The position numbers and the translations under genes are program-made. DNA of 64,000 nt. Source: Shewanella denitrificans OS217 (GTDB lineage Bacteria > Pseudomonadota > Gammaproteobacteria > Enterobacterales > Shewanellaceae). Location of the stretch: NCBI RefSeq assembly GCF_000013765.1, contig NC_007954.1:4340001-4404000 (forward strand). Direction: 5' to 3'. Under the pieces are notes generated by a model that was not told where the DNA came from, did no database searches, and was given only the letters and a program-made list of their open reading frames with translations. Of this stretch, positions 28,276 to 37,147 are shown piece by piece (within the stretch, counting starts at the first letter, position 1; each line of letters opens with the position of its first letter).

Positions 28276-28938
28276 TTAAGAAACTTCAGAAATGTTTAGC
28301 ACAGGAACTATGCCTAAGCCGTTACTCATTTCGGCCATCATCATTCCTGAAGCGCTAGAAAAATGGATTTTCTCTATCTCAGCTTTCACATACGTCGGGG
28401 CGATTAGCACGGATTCACCGACAGTCGCCTTAGCCTTAAGCTCATATTTGCCCTCAGCCAAGCCAGCGGCGGTCGGATCAAAAGCAAATTGAATATCTCC
28501 CTTACCTTGAGCACCCATTTTTAAACTGTGGACCACTTGCCCCTGCTGATTAACCACCTCAATGGTTAAGTCTTCTACGGCATTGTCTAAAAAGACTTTA
28601 CCTTCTATAGGCTCAGTACCGAGCTGTAGATTGGACGCTGGCACAGTGGCGCTCTTACCAATGAGTGAAGCCGACTGCACTATGCCTAAGTTTTCCATCA
28701 TCACCATTTGCGATGATTGGTTTTTACGCATGTACTCCAAACTTTCTACCTGAGAAAATTGAGCTAACTGCGACACATACTCAGCGCTTTCAATAGGTTT
28801 GGTGGGATCTTGATTCTTGATTTGGGCAATCATCAAGGTCATAAATTCATTTTTTAACGAAGCAGCATCATTGCCAGGGGACTGCAATACATTGGCAGTG
28901 TGACTCCCTTGGCTTTCCTTCGCATTAGTCACTTGCAT
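28276..28938 (-). CDS. flgD: Flagellar hook cap protein FlgD
   Basis: 220 aa. N-terminal FlgD core (LKNEFMTLMIAQIKNQDP, SAEYVSQLAQFSQVESLE), then a beta-rich FlgD/Tudor-like C-terminal domain. Scaffold for hook assembly, 21 bp before flgE. Confidence 0.92.
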   Translation of the reverse strand: MQVTNAKESQGSHTANVLQSPGNDAASLKNEFMTLMIAQIKNQDPTKPIESAEYVSQLAQFSQVESLEYMRKNQSSQMVMMENLGIVQSASLIGKSATVPASNLQLGTEPIEGKVFLDNAVEDLTIEVVNQQGQVVHSLKMGAQGKGDIQFAFDPTAAGLAEGKYELKAKATVGESVLIAPTYVKAEIEKIHFSSASGMMMAEMSNGLGIVPVLNISEVS

Positions 28939-28940
28939 GA

Positions 28941-29360
28941 TTAATTACCCCCCAGTTGCAACAAACCTTGCTGCATAGAGCGCGCACGGTTCATGATTTC
29001 TACACTGGTTTCAAAGGAGCGACTGGCGGCCATCATGTCGGCCATTTCATCAACTGTGTTGACGTTTGAGTAAGCCACATAACCTTGCTCATCGGCGTAG
29101 GGATGGTTAGGCTCATAACGTAAATCCAGCGGCGCACTGGTCTGCACTATATCCATTACCTCAACTGAGGCTCCTGAGGTGGCATTTTGTTGAAATTGCT
29201 CATATACCGTGGCGAACACAGGCTTAAGGGCACGATAGGCCTCTTCAGGGGTTTCTGCCGCGGTACCTGCGTTAGCTATGTTACTGGCAACAGTATTGAG
29301 GCGAATGGTTTGCGCATTCATGCCCGCACCCGCAATTTGATAGATTTCACCGAATGACAT
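28941..29360 (-). CDS. flgC: Proximal rod protein FlgC
   Basis: 139 aa. IAGAGMNAQTIRLNTVASNIANAGTA pattern at the N-terminus and C-terminal VNTVDEMADMMAASRSFETSVEIMN, as in FlgC. 2 bp before flgD. Confidence 0.94.
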   Translation of the reverse strand: MSFGEIYQIAGAGMNAQTIRLNTVASNIANAGTAAETPEEAYRALKPVFATVYEQFQQNATSGASVEVMDIVQTSAPLDLRYEPNHPYADEQGYVAYSNVNTVDEMADMMAASRSFETSVEIMNRARSMQQGLLQLGGN

Positions 29361-29368
29361 AAGCGCTC

Positions 29369-29719
29369 CTAGCGACCTTCGATAGCAGACTTAAGTCCGG
29401 CTATCTTCATGTTTAAAAAAGTTAAGCTGGTTTGATAGTCCATGGCATTTTCAGAATATCTTGCCTGCTCTTTACCCATCTCAACCGTATTGCCATCGGC
29501 AGTGTTTTGATAAGGAATACGATAAGACGGCTCATAACCATTGCCTGGTTTGATACCCGCATCGAGCTGCGCCATTAAGACACTAAAATCGAGATCTTTA
29601 GCCTGATAACCTGGAGTTTCAGCATTCACCAAGTTTCCCGCTAAAATCTTACTGCGCTCCACCCTAAAATCTAAAGCCAATGGATGTACACCTAATGCGG
29701 TATCAAGGTTGATAGCCAT
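29369..29719 (-). CDS. flgB: Proximal rod protein FlgB
   Basis: 116 aa. N-term ALDFRVERSKILAGNLVNAETPGYQAKDLDF; C-terminal MDYQTSLTFLNMKIAGLKSAI. First gene of the eleven- to twelve-gene hook and basal-body operon, divergent from flgA, with AGGAG 6 bp before ATG and a sigma-54-type promoter upstream. Confidence 0.94.
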   Translation of the reverse strand: MAINLDTALGVHPLALDFRVERSKILAGNLVNAETPGYQAKDLDFSVLMAQLDAGIKPGNGYEPSYRIPYQNTADGNTVEMGKEQARYSENAMDYQTSLTFLNMKIAGLKSAIEGR

Positions 29720-29770
29720 GCCAACTCCTAGTAATGTATGCCCAGCGGGCGCCTTAATGGAACCTGACTA

Positions 29771-29786
29771 TTCAATAGTCATGCCA
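29771..29786 (-). promoter_or_regulatory. Sigma-54-type promoter of the flgB operon
   Basis: Minus strand TGGCATGACTATTGAA, compared with consensus TGGCAYR-N4-TTGCA; the -24 GG and -12 TTG elements keep the right spacing, the usual -12 C is A. It lies 52 bp before flgB. LafK, encoded in this cluster, is the expected activator. Confidence 0.6.
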
Positions 29787-29821
29787 ACACGGTAACTCAA
29801 ATATAAACAACAACTTACAAG

Positions 29822-30592
29822 GTGAGTCCATTGCCAGTCGGAACACGCATTTCCCATGTTATTCTCCTTGCCTTTATTTTACTTCCGCTTACCTTGCAGG
29901 CGAGTCCTTCAGGGCAACTCAGTATGATGGCGCTGTCCTTTACCACTGCGAGCACTCAGCAACAGATCAGCAATAAGCTAACAGCTGAAATTGCAGCAGA
30001 TCTTAAAACATGGCAAAAACAACAAGATATCAATGAGCTTAACCACAAGAGTGAATTAAGAATTCCGTCCTCAGCTAAATCACTGCCTCCCTGTGTGCAA
30101 GGTCTTAGCATTGAGCCCAGTAAAGGCCTGCCCTATGGTCGGGTGCAGCGAAAGTTAACCTGCAGCAATCCTAGTTGGAGTTTGTATGTCCGAGCTATAG
30201 TGACTGTGACCGCGCGTTTGCCGGTTGTGAATCGCACCTTGATGCGCAGCGAGACCGTCAGCGCAACCGATTTAAACTGGCGCACACTAACATTGAAGCC
30301 GGCGGATAAGGATATTCTCAGTCGAGAGGTCGACATCGTTGGTCAGCAAGTGGTTAGAAAACTTAGAAAAAACAGTATAATAAAAGCCAGTTATCTTGAT
30401 GCTCCTGTACTGGTGAAACTCGGTGAGCCGGTGATTATCGAGGCTAATAGCCAAGGGTTTCATGCAAAAATGACAGGCGTCGCTATGGATTCAGGCAAGC
30501 AGGGCGAGCCTATTAGGGTGAAAAATAGCCGCTCAGGCAAGGTTATTACGGCCTACCCGATATCTAAAGGAAGAGTACAAACACAGTTTTAG
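29822..30592 (+). CDS. flgA: Flagellar P-ring assembly chaperone FlgA
   Basis: 256 aa. Hydrophobic signal (HVILLAFILLPLTLQAS), then the SAF/FlgA domain: LMRSETVSATDLNWRTL, QVVRKLRKNSIIKASYLDAPVLVKLGEPV, GVAMDSGKQGEPIRVKNSRSGKVI. Periplasmic helper for FlgI. Start is GTG 29822 or TTG 29831; AAGGTGAG fits the TTG better. Divergent from flgB. Confidence 0.9.
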   Translation: MSPLPVGTRISHVILLAFILLPLTLQASPSGQLSMMALSFTTASTQQQISNKLTAEIAADLKTWQKQQDINELNHKSELRIPSSAKSLPPCVQGLSIEPSKGLPYGRVQRKLTCSNPSWSLYVRAIVTVTARLPVVNRTLMRSETVSATDLNWRTLTLKPADKDILSREVDIVGQQVVRKLRKNSIIKASYLDAPVLVKLGEPVIIEANSQGFHAKMTGVAMDSGKQGEPIRVKNSRSGKVITAYPISKGRVQTQF

Positions 30593-30643
30593 CGCTAGCG
30601 GAAATACTTTGGCTACCATTGCGGAAAAAAGTGAAAACATTGT

Positions 30644-30670
30644 TTAAGTTTTCGTTTTTCTTGCCGCCTT
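30644..30670 (+). promoter_or_regulatory. Sigma-28-type promoter of flgM-flgN
   Basis: TTAAGTTT (30644-30651), exactly 11 bp, GCCGCCTT (30663-30670): 7/8 and 5/8 to the sigma-28 consensus. 38 bp before flgM. Gives FliA-driven synthesis of its own inhibitor. Confidence 0.7.
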
Positions 30671-30707
30671 AGCATATTAATCAATCCAATAGTCCGGCAG
30701 GTTTATT

Positions 30708-30989
30708 ATGGAAATTCAGAAGATACCCAGTGCGCTTAGCGCTGAAATTAGTACCAATAAAGGCCAGCAAGCTCCAACTCAAGCTGGAGCCGCTGTTGTC
30801 ACAACTGCACCTAAACAAGCAACTATCAGCAAAGATTGGCAACTACTGGAAAAATCGCAAAATGCATTGCACGCACTCGATGATATCGATACAGATAAAG
30901 TAAGCGCCCTGCGTGAGTCATTGAAAAATGGCAGTTTCGAACTCGATCTTGAAAAAATAGCTGAGCAAATGCTGAACCAACATGGATAA
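30708..30989 (+). CDS. flgM: Anti-sigma-28 factor FlgM
   Basis: 93 aa, small and hydrophilic. C-terminal FlgM core: ALDDIDTDKVSALRESLKNGSFELDLEKIAEQML. The N-terminal half is disordered and lacks structure, as in FlgM. Should hold the lateral FliA until the hook is complete and FlgM is exported. Overlaps flgN by 8 bp. Confidence 0.9.
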   Translation: MEIQKIPSALSAEISTNKGQQAPTQAGAAVVTTAPKQATISKDWQLLEKSQNALHALDDIDTDKVSALRESLKNGSFELDLEKIAEQMLNQHG

Positions 30990-31446
30990 TTCTTTGGCCC
31001 TTAAGCGTGAACTGGTACAGCAGCTGATCCGAGATGTACGCAGCGATCTTGACGATTACGCGCAACTCAAAGATATGCTTGAGCAGCAGCGGGAATTAAT
31101 GCGGCGCAGAGATAATGAATCCTTGCTGGCTCACAATACTCAGCAAACTTTACTTTGCGATAAACTTGCTCAGCGCGCCAGCGTTCGCAGCCAGCACTTA
31201 AGCCAACTTGGGTTTGATAATAGTCCAGGGGGGATGACTAAGCTTATCTCGATATTGCCTGAACATATCAGGCCACAAATCAAGCTCTTGTGGCAAAACC
31301 TACAAACTCGCGTGCAAGACAGTCAGCAGCAAAATGAAGCTAACGGCAAATTGTTAGTGATGCAGCAAACCAGTATTAAACGCGTACTAGGACAAGATAA
31401 CCAAGAAGCTATCGATTACGGCATCAGTGCAGGTTATTCCGCTTAG
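30982..31446 (+). CDS. flgN: Flagellar chaperone FlgN
   Basis: 154 aa all-helical protein, with LKRELVQQLIRDVRSDLDDYAQLKDMLEQQRELMRRRDNESL split heptads and the conserved C-terminal NGKLLVMQQTSIKRVLG. Chaperone of FlgK and FlgL. Translation coupled to flgM. Confidence 0.85.
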   Translation: MDNSLALKRELVQQLIRDVRSDLDDYAQLKDMLEQQRELMRRRDNESLLAHNTQQTLLCDKLAQRASVRSQHLSQLGFDNSPGGMTKLISILPEHIRPQIKLLWQNLQTRVQDSQQQNEANGKLLVMQQTSIKRVLGQDNQEAIDYGISAGYSA

Positions 31447-31610
31447 GCCTTGTTCTCATGAGGGCATTCTCACCCTATAAGTGTCAGTTCATACAAGATT
31501 TCACTGTGAGTAGAACCTAAACAATAGGTTAGTCCACACTCCCCATTAACCATGTATACACAAGTTAATTGATTGTTTTTATATATTAATAAAGTGTTAG
31601 CTTGTATAAC

Positions 31611-32033
31611 TCATCTTGAACCAGTATAAAAACTGGCGAGATCATCAGCACTTTTTTGTTCTCGCTGTGCGGCCACGGTTAAGGCCTGTGCCTGTCTTTG
31701 CCCTTGAAGCCATTTCATCCCTTGTTGCCGCCCGAGTTGACGACGCCAAAGATGATCCAGTCGTAACTGCTCTTGTTGCAATAGGCTTTGAGTTTGTTGC
31801 AATTTAGCCGTCATAGGCACTAATACCTGAGCCATATTGTTGGCATTTTGCCACAGCAGTGGGTGCTGCCCATGAGCATCGCAACTGCGATATTGGGCTA
31901 TCATCTGAGTCAATTGCTGACATTGAGCTTGATTGGTATTTAGTCTTTGATGGGCTGTTTGCTTTTGCTCACCCAGCCTTAGGAGTTTTTTTTGCTCAAT
32001 ATCACACAGGTTAGTTAACCGCTTGTGGCTCAT
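31611..32033 (-). CDS. fliJ: Flagellar export protein FliJ
   Basis: 140 aa, coiled-coil protein rich in Gln (QKKLLRLGEQKQTAHQRL, QQEQLRLDHLWRRQLGRQQGMKWL). Family matched by position after fliI and by the coil; sequence motifs of FliJ are weak. Works as the central stalk of the export ATPase. Overlaps fliI by 23 bp. Confidence 0.8.
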   Translation of the reverse strand: MSHKRLTNLCDIEQKKLLRLGEQKQTAHQRLNTNQAQCQQLTQMIAQYRSCDAHGQHPLLWQNANNMAQVLVPMTAKLQQTQSLLQQEQLRLDHLWRRQLGRQQGMKWLQGQRQAQALTVAAQREQKSADDLASFYTGSR

Positions 32034-33348
32034 ATCCCATCACCTCCATCAATTGCGCTAACTGAGTCAAGCTGGCCTCACGACTAATGTTTTCATTCAT
32101 GTGCTGGCGCAAGAATGCGGCAATATCACGGTAATGACGCACTGCAAGATCCATCTCTTGATCATGACCCGCTTGATAGCCACCTAAGGGCAGTAGCTCA
32201 CGCACTTCGTTATAACGACTTAATAAATGACGCACCACATGACTCTGGCTTAAGTTGTCTTGGCTCGCTATCTGGGTCGCTAGACGACTGACAGAGGCAT
32301 TAATATCTATGGCAGGAAAGTGGCCTTGTTCAGCAAGCTTACGACTGAGCACCACATGACCATCTAAGATGGCTCTGGCGGCATCGGCAACCGGATCTTG
32401 CTGGTCATCGCCTTCGGTTAACACGGTATAAAATGCGGTTAGCGTCCCTTGTGGATGCTGGCCGTTACCCGCCATTTCAACCAAATGTGGTAATTTAGCA
32501 AATGCTGAAGGTGGATAACCTTTGGTTGCAGGCGGCTCACCTAAACTGAGGGCAATTTCTCGCTGCGCCTGGGCATAACGGGTTAATGAGTCCACCAGCA
32601 GCAATACTTGTTTACCTTGATCGCGAAAACCACAGGCTATCTCGTGACTCAATACCATTGCCCGCAGGCGCATCAAGGGAGTGGTATCTGCCGGTGCGGC
32701 TATCACTACTGCCCGTTTGCGGCCTTCTTCCCCTAAGGTTTGCTCGATAAATTCGCGTACTTCACGGCCACGTTCACCAATCAAACCCACCACCACCACA
32801 TCGGCTTCGGTAAAACGGGTCATCATCCCAAGCAACATACTCTTACCCACCCCAGAGCCTGCAAACAAGCCAAGTCTTTGGCCTCTGCCTATAGGTAATA
32901 AGCTATTAATGGCACGAATGCCTACATCCAAAGCTTGGCTAATGGGTTGTCTTAATAAAGGGTTATAACTGCTGTTACTGGGTGTCTGTTGCTGAACCCC
33001 TGTCAGCTTACCGAGTAAATCCAAAGGTTGGCCTAGGCCGTCCAGTACTCGGCCTAACAAACCATCACCTATCATCAGCTTCTGGGGCTCGGTAATAGGA
33101 ATAACTCTGGCGCCTGGCATCACCCCATGGGTTGATTCTATGGGCATTAAGCACAGCACGTCTTTATTAAAGCCCACCACTTCGGCCTCAATGAGTCGTC
33201 CTTCTCGGCCTTCAATCTGGCAACGGTCACCCATGCCTAACTGGCAACCTACCGCCTCAAGCACTAAGCCATTGACCCGAGTCAATCTGCCATAGACCCG
33301 AGCGACGGGTACGGTGGGCCAATCTGGCTGTAATAGCTTAGCCCTCAA
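32011..33348 (-). CDS. fliI: Flagellum-specific ATP synthase FliI
   Basis: 445 aa. F1-beta-type ATPase: P-loop GLFAGSGVGKS, catalytic GLIGERGREVREF (Glu), Walker B VLLLVDSLTRYAQAQREI, GEPPATKGYPPS. Powers and gates type III export of the lateral flagellum. Overlaps fliH by 11 bp. Confidence 0.96.
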   Translation of the reverse strand: MRAKLLQPDWPTVPVARVYGRLTRVNGLVLEAVGCQLGMGDRCQIEGREGRLIEAEVVGFNKDVLCLMPIESTHGVMPGARVIPITEPQKLMIGDGLLGRVLDGLGQPLDLLGKLTGVQQQTPSNSSYNPLLRQPISQALDVGIRAINSLLPIGRGQRLGLFAGSGVGKSMLLGMMTRFTEADVVVVGLIGERGREVREFIEQTLGEEGRKRAVVIAAPADTTPLMRLRAMVLSHEIACGFRDQGKQVLLLVDSLTRYAQAQREIALSLGEPPATKGYPPSAFAKLPHLVEMAGNGQHPQGTLTAFYTVLTEGDDQQDPVADAARAILDGHVVLSRKLAEQGHFPAIDINASVSRLATQIASQDNLSQSHVVRHLLSRYNEVRELLPLGGYQAGHDQEMDLAVRHYRDIAAFLRQHMNENISREASLTQLAQLMEVMGYEPQAVN

Positions 33349-34045
33349 TCTCTACCTCATTCAGTTTGGCTTCAACTTGCTCCATGCAGGCCTCTAAACG
33401 CGTCTCAATAGACGCATCTGCATCGGACTTATCGCTGACAATACGGCAACTCCCTGCAGAAATACTGGCATCAGACACCAGCTGCCAACCACGCAACTTA
33501 TCTTCACCCAGTTCTTTGAGCTTAGTGACAGCACTTGGCTCAAGGTGAATTTTGATCTCACCTTTATCGTTAGGTAAGGCACTTAAGGTTTCTTCTACTA
33601 ATTTGAGGATTTGCTGCGGTTGTAACGTAAGCTCACAGCGGATCACTTGCTGGGAGACGCGGCGCACTAAATCTAAGATCAAGTCTTGTTGATTGCGCAC
33701 TTGTTCGGCATGACCCTCTTCGAGCAAAGACTTAAGTGCTGCCAGTGGTACGATAAGCTGATTGAATTGCTCATCAATACTTTGCTTGCCTTGCTGCTGA
33801 CCTTCAAGCAAGCCCTGCTTAACACCTTGTGCATGGCCCCGTTGCAAGCCTTCTTCAGTACCTGCGGCTAAGCCTTGCTCTTGCCCTTGACGGCTTCCTT
33901 CCTGGTAACCTTGCTCAAAAGCCTGTTGATAATTTTGCCACTCGCTACTGTCATTGCTACTGACAGCTTCACCAATCAAGGCTGGAAAGCGGTAACGACG
34001 GGCGAGTTTTGGATCTAAACGCCAAGGATTATGTTTATTGTTCAT
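33338..34045 (-). CDS. fliH: Flagellar assembly protein FliH
   Basis: 235 aa. Contains a glycine-repeat helix GYQEGSRQGQEQGLAAGTEEGLQRGHAQG (GxxxG series, split here only for description) that is the hallmark of FliH, and the C-terminal FliH/YscL domain. Negative regulator and stator of FliI. One-base overlap with fliG. Confidence 0.92.
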   Translation of the reverse strand: MNNKHNPWRLDPKLARRYRFPALIGEAVSSNDSSEWQNYQQAFEQGYQEGSRQGQEQGLAAGTEEGLQRGHAQGVKQGLLEGQQQGKQSIDEQFNQLIVPLAALKSLLEEGHAEQVRNQQDLILDLVRRVSQQVIRCELTLQPQQILKLVEETLSALPNDKGEIKIHLEPSAVTKLKELGEDKLRGWQLVSDASISAGSCRIVSDKSDADASIETRLEACMEQVEAKLNEVEIEG

Positions 34046-35061
34046 TAGACTACGACCTGCTCTTCAAATAGTTGCAGCTCAATATCCCCGTCCTGCATCA
34101 TCTGCTTGGCCAAGGTCATGATGTCTTTACGTGCCCCCTGAGCACGGCTGAAGGGCACCCCACCTAAGGCTTCTATTTGAGTTTCAATCGCCGATGACAT
34201 CCGCTTAGGCAGTGCCTTAAGTAAGCTTGTCTTAAGCTCTGCATCTATCCCTTTCAGCGCTATGGCTAAAGTTTCGGCCGGCACCATACCCATCAAGGTT
34301 TGCAGAGTTTCTTGTTTCTGACGGCCCAAGATAATGAAATCGAACATATTATCTGTGACATCATCGGCAAGCTTATTGTCATAGAGCTTAATCATCTCCA
34401 TCAACTGCTCACGGTCCCCTTCGAAGCGATTCAGTATGTCGGCAACTTGTTTCACTCCGGCAACTTGGGTGTGGCTTTTTTCCATCGCCATCAGCATGCA
34501 ACGTTCAACCAATAACCTGAGCTCTTCAACCACATGACGGTCAAGATCGCCCAACTGGGCAATACGCACTAGCACATCATCTTGACTGGCTTGTGGCAGC
34601 ATCTTAAGAATTTGCGCAGCGCTGTCCGCTGGCAGTAACCCCAGTAAAACCGCTTGTAACTGACAATGTTCAAAGGCGATTTCACGTGCAAGTAATTGCG
34701 GTTCAACCCATTCTAATCGCTTAACTAGAATTTTGATTTCATCACCATAGATGCTATCAATTAAACTCTTGGCAACCCTGTCACCTAAGGCTATATCTAA
34801 GGTTTTTTGCAAGTAAGAGCGTGAAGCCCTAGCAATACCCGACTGCTCCTTGTAACGCTCGAAAAAACGACTCAACACGGCTTCGGCTTCTTGCTGAGTG
34901 ATGCTCGATAAACGGGCCATTTTATGGCTGAGCAACTGCACATCGCTCTTATCTAAATAGGACATGACTCTGGCCGCACCTTCTTCTCCCATGCTGAGTA
35001 ATAACATGGCCGCTTGAGAGTAGTTATCCATCTTGATATCCAATGTATTCTTAGTCTGCAT
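34045..35061 (-). CDS. fliG: Flagellar motor switch protein FliG
   Basis: About 338 aa. FliG N, middle and C domains: QAAMLLLSMGEEGAARVMSYL, QLAQIL-like QLLAREIAFEHCQ, then C-terminal MFDFIILGRQKQETLQTLMG, ALPKRMSSAIETQIEALG with the torque-helix charges, and GARKDIMTLAKQM. ATG 35061 (GGTGA upstream, 11-bp overlap with fliF) is taken; ATG 35031 is the alternative. Interacts with MotA of this cluster. Confidence 0.93.
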   Translation of the reverse strand: MQTKNTLDIKMDNYSQAAMLLLSMGEEGAARVMSYLDKSDVQLLSHKMARLSSITQQEAEAVLSRFFERYKEQSGIARASRSYLQKTLDIALGDRVAKSLIDSIYGDEIKILVKRLEWVEPQLLAREIAFEHCQLQAVLLGLLPADSAAQILKMLPQASQDDVLVRIAQLGDLDRHVVEELRLLVERCMLMAMEKSHTQVAGVKQVADILNRFEGDREQLMEMIKLYDNKLADDVTDNMFDFIILGRQKQETLQTLMGMVPAETLAIALKGIDAELKTSLLKALPKRMSSAIETQIEALGGVPFSRAQGARKDIMTLAKQMMQDGDIELQLFEEQVVV

Positions 35062-36748
35062 CTTTATCACCAATCCAATGAGCGAGTACTTCAGCAACTC
35101 GTGCGGGTTCTTGATTTGCAAGCATGCCTAAATGCTCCATTTGCACTGTCAGCGGCGAGCCAGGCTCCGGTAGATTCAAGCCGCCCAGCCATTCGGCAGT
35201 GCTCTTCTCTGCACTATGCCCTTGGCTAATTGCAGCCCGCGTCGTGGTATTACTTTCTGCCGTGGTGGACTCTGCACTTTTGGCTAAGTTAATGGTTTCA
35301 GGCTCACGGGTTTCATTGTCGACATGTTTAGCGGTGAAGGTAAGGTGTGACACTAAAGGACGCAGCACAAACAGAATCAATCCAAGCCCCAGCAGGCCAC
35401 CGATGAGATAACGTAAATACGCCTGATAATCTTCGACTTGCCACCAAGGTAGCGGCTCAAACTCCGCTACCGTTGGCACGCTAAAGGCAAAAGCATTAAT
35501 GCTGAAGCTGTCACCACGTTCGCTGGAAAAACCTATGGCGTCCTTCACCATGGAGCCTAACTTGGTAAGCTCGGCATCATCGGTTGTTAACCCAGTCGCG
35601 ACGGTATTATTGACCAATACCGATACAGATATATTCTCTAGCTGCATCTGCTGATAGCGAATATGACGCACGCTACGGCCGACATCGAATTGGCGATTGG
35701 CTTCCTGACGCAGATTGCGAGTGTTGTCTTTTTTATCACCTTCTGCCGCTTGTGGAGGCTGGTTACTCAAAGCCCCGGGGATCCCTTGGGCTAAGGCGGC
35801 ATTTTTATCATCTGAGCTGGTACGCTCTTGTACCAGTACAGACTGAGGATCTAAGGCTTCCTTGGTTTCTTCTATTTGATTAAAGTTAACCTTAGCGGCA
35901 ATTTTCACTTGAAAGTTATTCGGCCCTAAAATAGCCTCTAACATAGAACTGGCGTTATGCATCAGGTTTTGCTCAAGCTCTCGGGTATAGGTTATTTGCC
36001 TATCCCTAGCCTGGGTCATGTCCTGATCTTCATTAATATTGGCGCTAAGAAAACGCCCCTCTTGATCGACAATCTTAACCCCAGACGTCTCCATACCAGT
36101 GACGCTACCGGCGACCAAATTGACCACTGCTTCCACTTGAGATTGGCTTAACTCTGCCCCAGGGCTTAGCTGCAACATCACAGAAGCGGTAGGTAACTCA
36201 GGAGTTTGACGAATAAACAAACTGCGCTTAGGAATAGCCAAGTGCACCCGAGCTGAACGCACATTTTTAAGTGACATTATGCTTCTGGCAAGCTCACCTT
36301 CTAACCCGTGGCGATATTTAGCCTGCTCCATAAACTGGCTAGTACCTAAACTTGAGCTGTCGAGTTCGTCCATCCCTGATGGCACTTTCGCCTTAACGCC
36401 GCGAGCAGCGAGCAACATACGCGCCTTACCCAACTGATCGTCAGCCACTAAAACTAGGCCAGTATGCGACTCAATTCGATAATAAATACCTTCGGCTTCC
36501 AGCACCTCAATAACTTGAGATGTTTCGACGTTTTCTTGGCTGCCATAGAGGGGGCGATATCCTTGGCTTGCCGTCCACAGCATGATCACTATCACACTGG
36601 CGACGACGGTTGCCAACAGCGCCAACACCATGACCTGCTTGTCGCCTTGGGTAAACCTACGCCAACCTTGAGCGGCACTGGAAAACAGGCTCGGTGACTG
36701 TATTTCACCTTGAATTTCTTGCTCAGACTGGATCACATTAGTCGACAT
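35051..36748 (-). CDS. fliF: Flagellar MS-ring protein FliF
   Basis: 565 aa. Two membrane helices (about residues 38-58 and 445-465), with YscJ/FliF ring-building domains between (RPLYGSQENVETSQVIEVLEAEGIYY, LEGELARSIMSLKNVRSARVHLAIPK) and a cytoplasmic C-terminal tail ending in LANQEPARVAEVLAHWI, the FliG-binding piece. Anchors the basal body in the inner membrane. Confidence 0.95.
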   Translation of the reverse strand: MSTNVIQSEQEIQGEIQSPSLFSSAAQGWRRFTQGDKQVMVLALLATVVASVIVIMLWTASQGYRPLYGSQENVETSQVIEVLEAEGIYYRIESHTGLVLVADDQLGKARMLLAARGVKAKVPSGMDELDSSSLGTSQFMEQAKYRHGLEGELARSIMSLKNVRSARVHLAIPKRSLFIRQTPELPTASVMLQLSPGAELSQSQVEAVVNLVAGSVTGMETSGVKIVDQEGRFLSANINEDQDMTQARDRQITYTRELEQNLMHNASSMLEAILGPNNFQVKIAAKVNFNQIEETKEALDPQSVLVQERTSSDDKNAALAQGIPGALSNQPPQAAEGDKKDNTRNLRQEANRQFDVGRSVRHIRYQQMQLENISVSVLVNNTVATGLTTDDAELTKLGSMVKDAIGFSSERGDSFSINAFAFSVPTVAEFEPLPWWQVEDYQAYLRYLIGGLLGLGLILFVLRPLVSHLTFTAKHVDNETREPETINLAKSAESTTAESNTTTRAAISQGHSAEKSTAEWLGGLNLPEPGSPLTVQMEHLGMLANQEPARVAEVLAHWIGDKDAD

Positions 36749-36760
36749 TCAAACGCTTCC

Positions 36761-37099
36761 TTACACAGGCATTTTTATAACATCATCAAACGCTTGTACT
36801 AAGCGATTGCGAATTTGGATCATGGCAGAAAATGATAAACTGGCCTTTTGTGACGCCACCATGGCACCAACAAGATCATCACTTTTACCTGAATCCACTG
36901 CTTTCATTAAATTTGATGAATGGTTTTGAGCCTCATTCACCGATGCCACTTTCTGCTTCATTAAATCTGAAAATGAGCCTATGGCCATCTCGTTATCGGC
37001 AAAATTGGGCTTGATACTGATCGCCCCTTTAGCCATTTCACGCTGCAGGTTTAAGGTTTCCATCAATGACGTTGAACTTATCGTTGGGCCATTTACCAT
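36761..37099 (-). CDS. fliE: Hook-basal body complex protein FliE
   Basis: 112 aa. Conserved FliE C-terminal MVASQKASLSFSAMIQIRNRLVQAFDDVIKMPV and FSDLMKQKVASVNEAQNHSSNL. Adapter between the MS ring and the rod. 12 bp before fliF and first of the fliEFGHIJ operon. Confidence 0.93.
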   Translation of the reverse strand: MVNGPTISSTSLMETLNLQREMAKGAISIKPNFADNEMAIGSFSDLMKQKVASVNEAQNHSSNLMKAVDSGKSDDLVGAMVASQKASLSFSAMIQIRNRLVQAFDDVIKMPV

Positions 37100-37147
37100 A
37101 GTTAATCCTTGTTATTGATTGTTCTCTCTATTAAGCAAACTATTGAT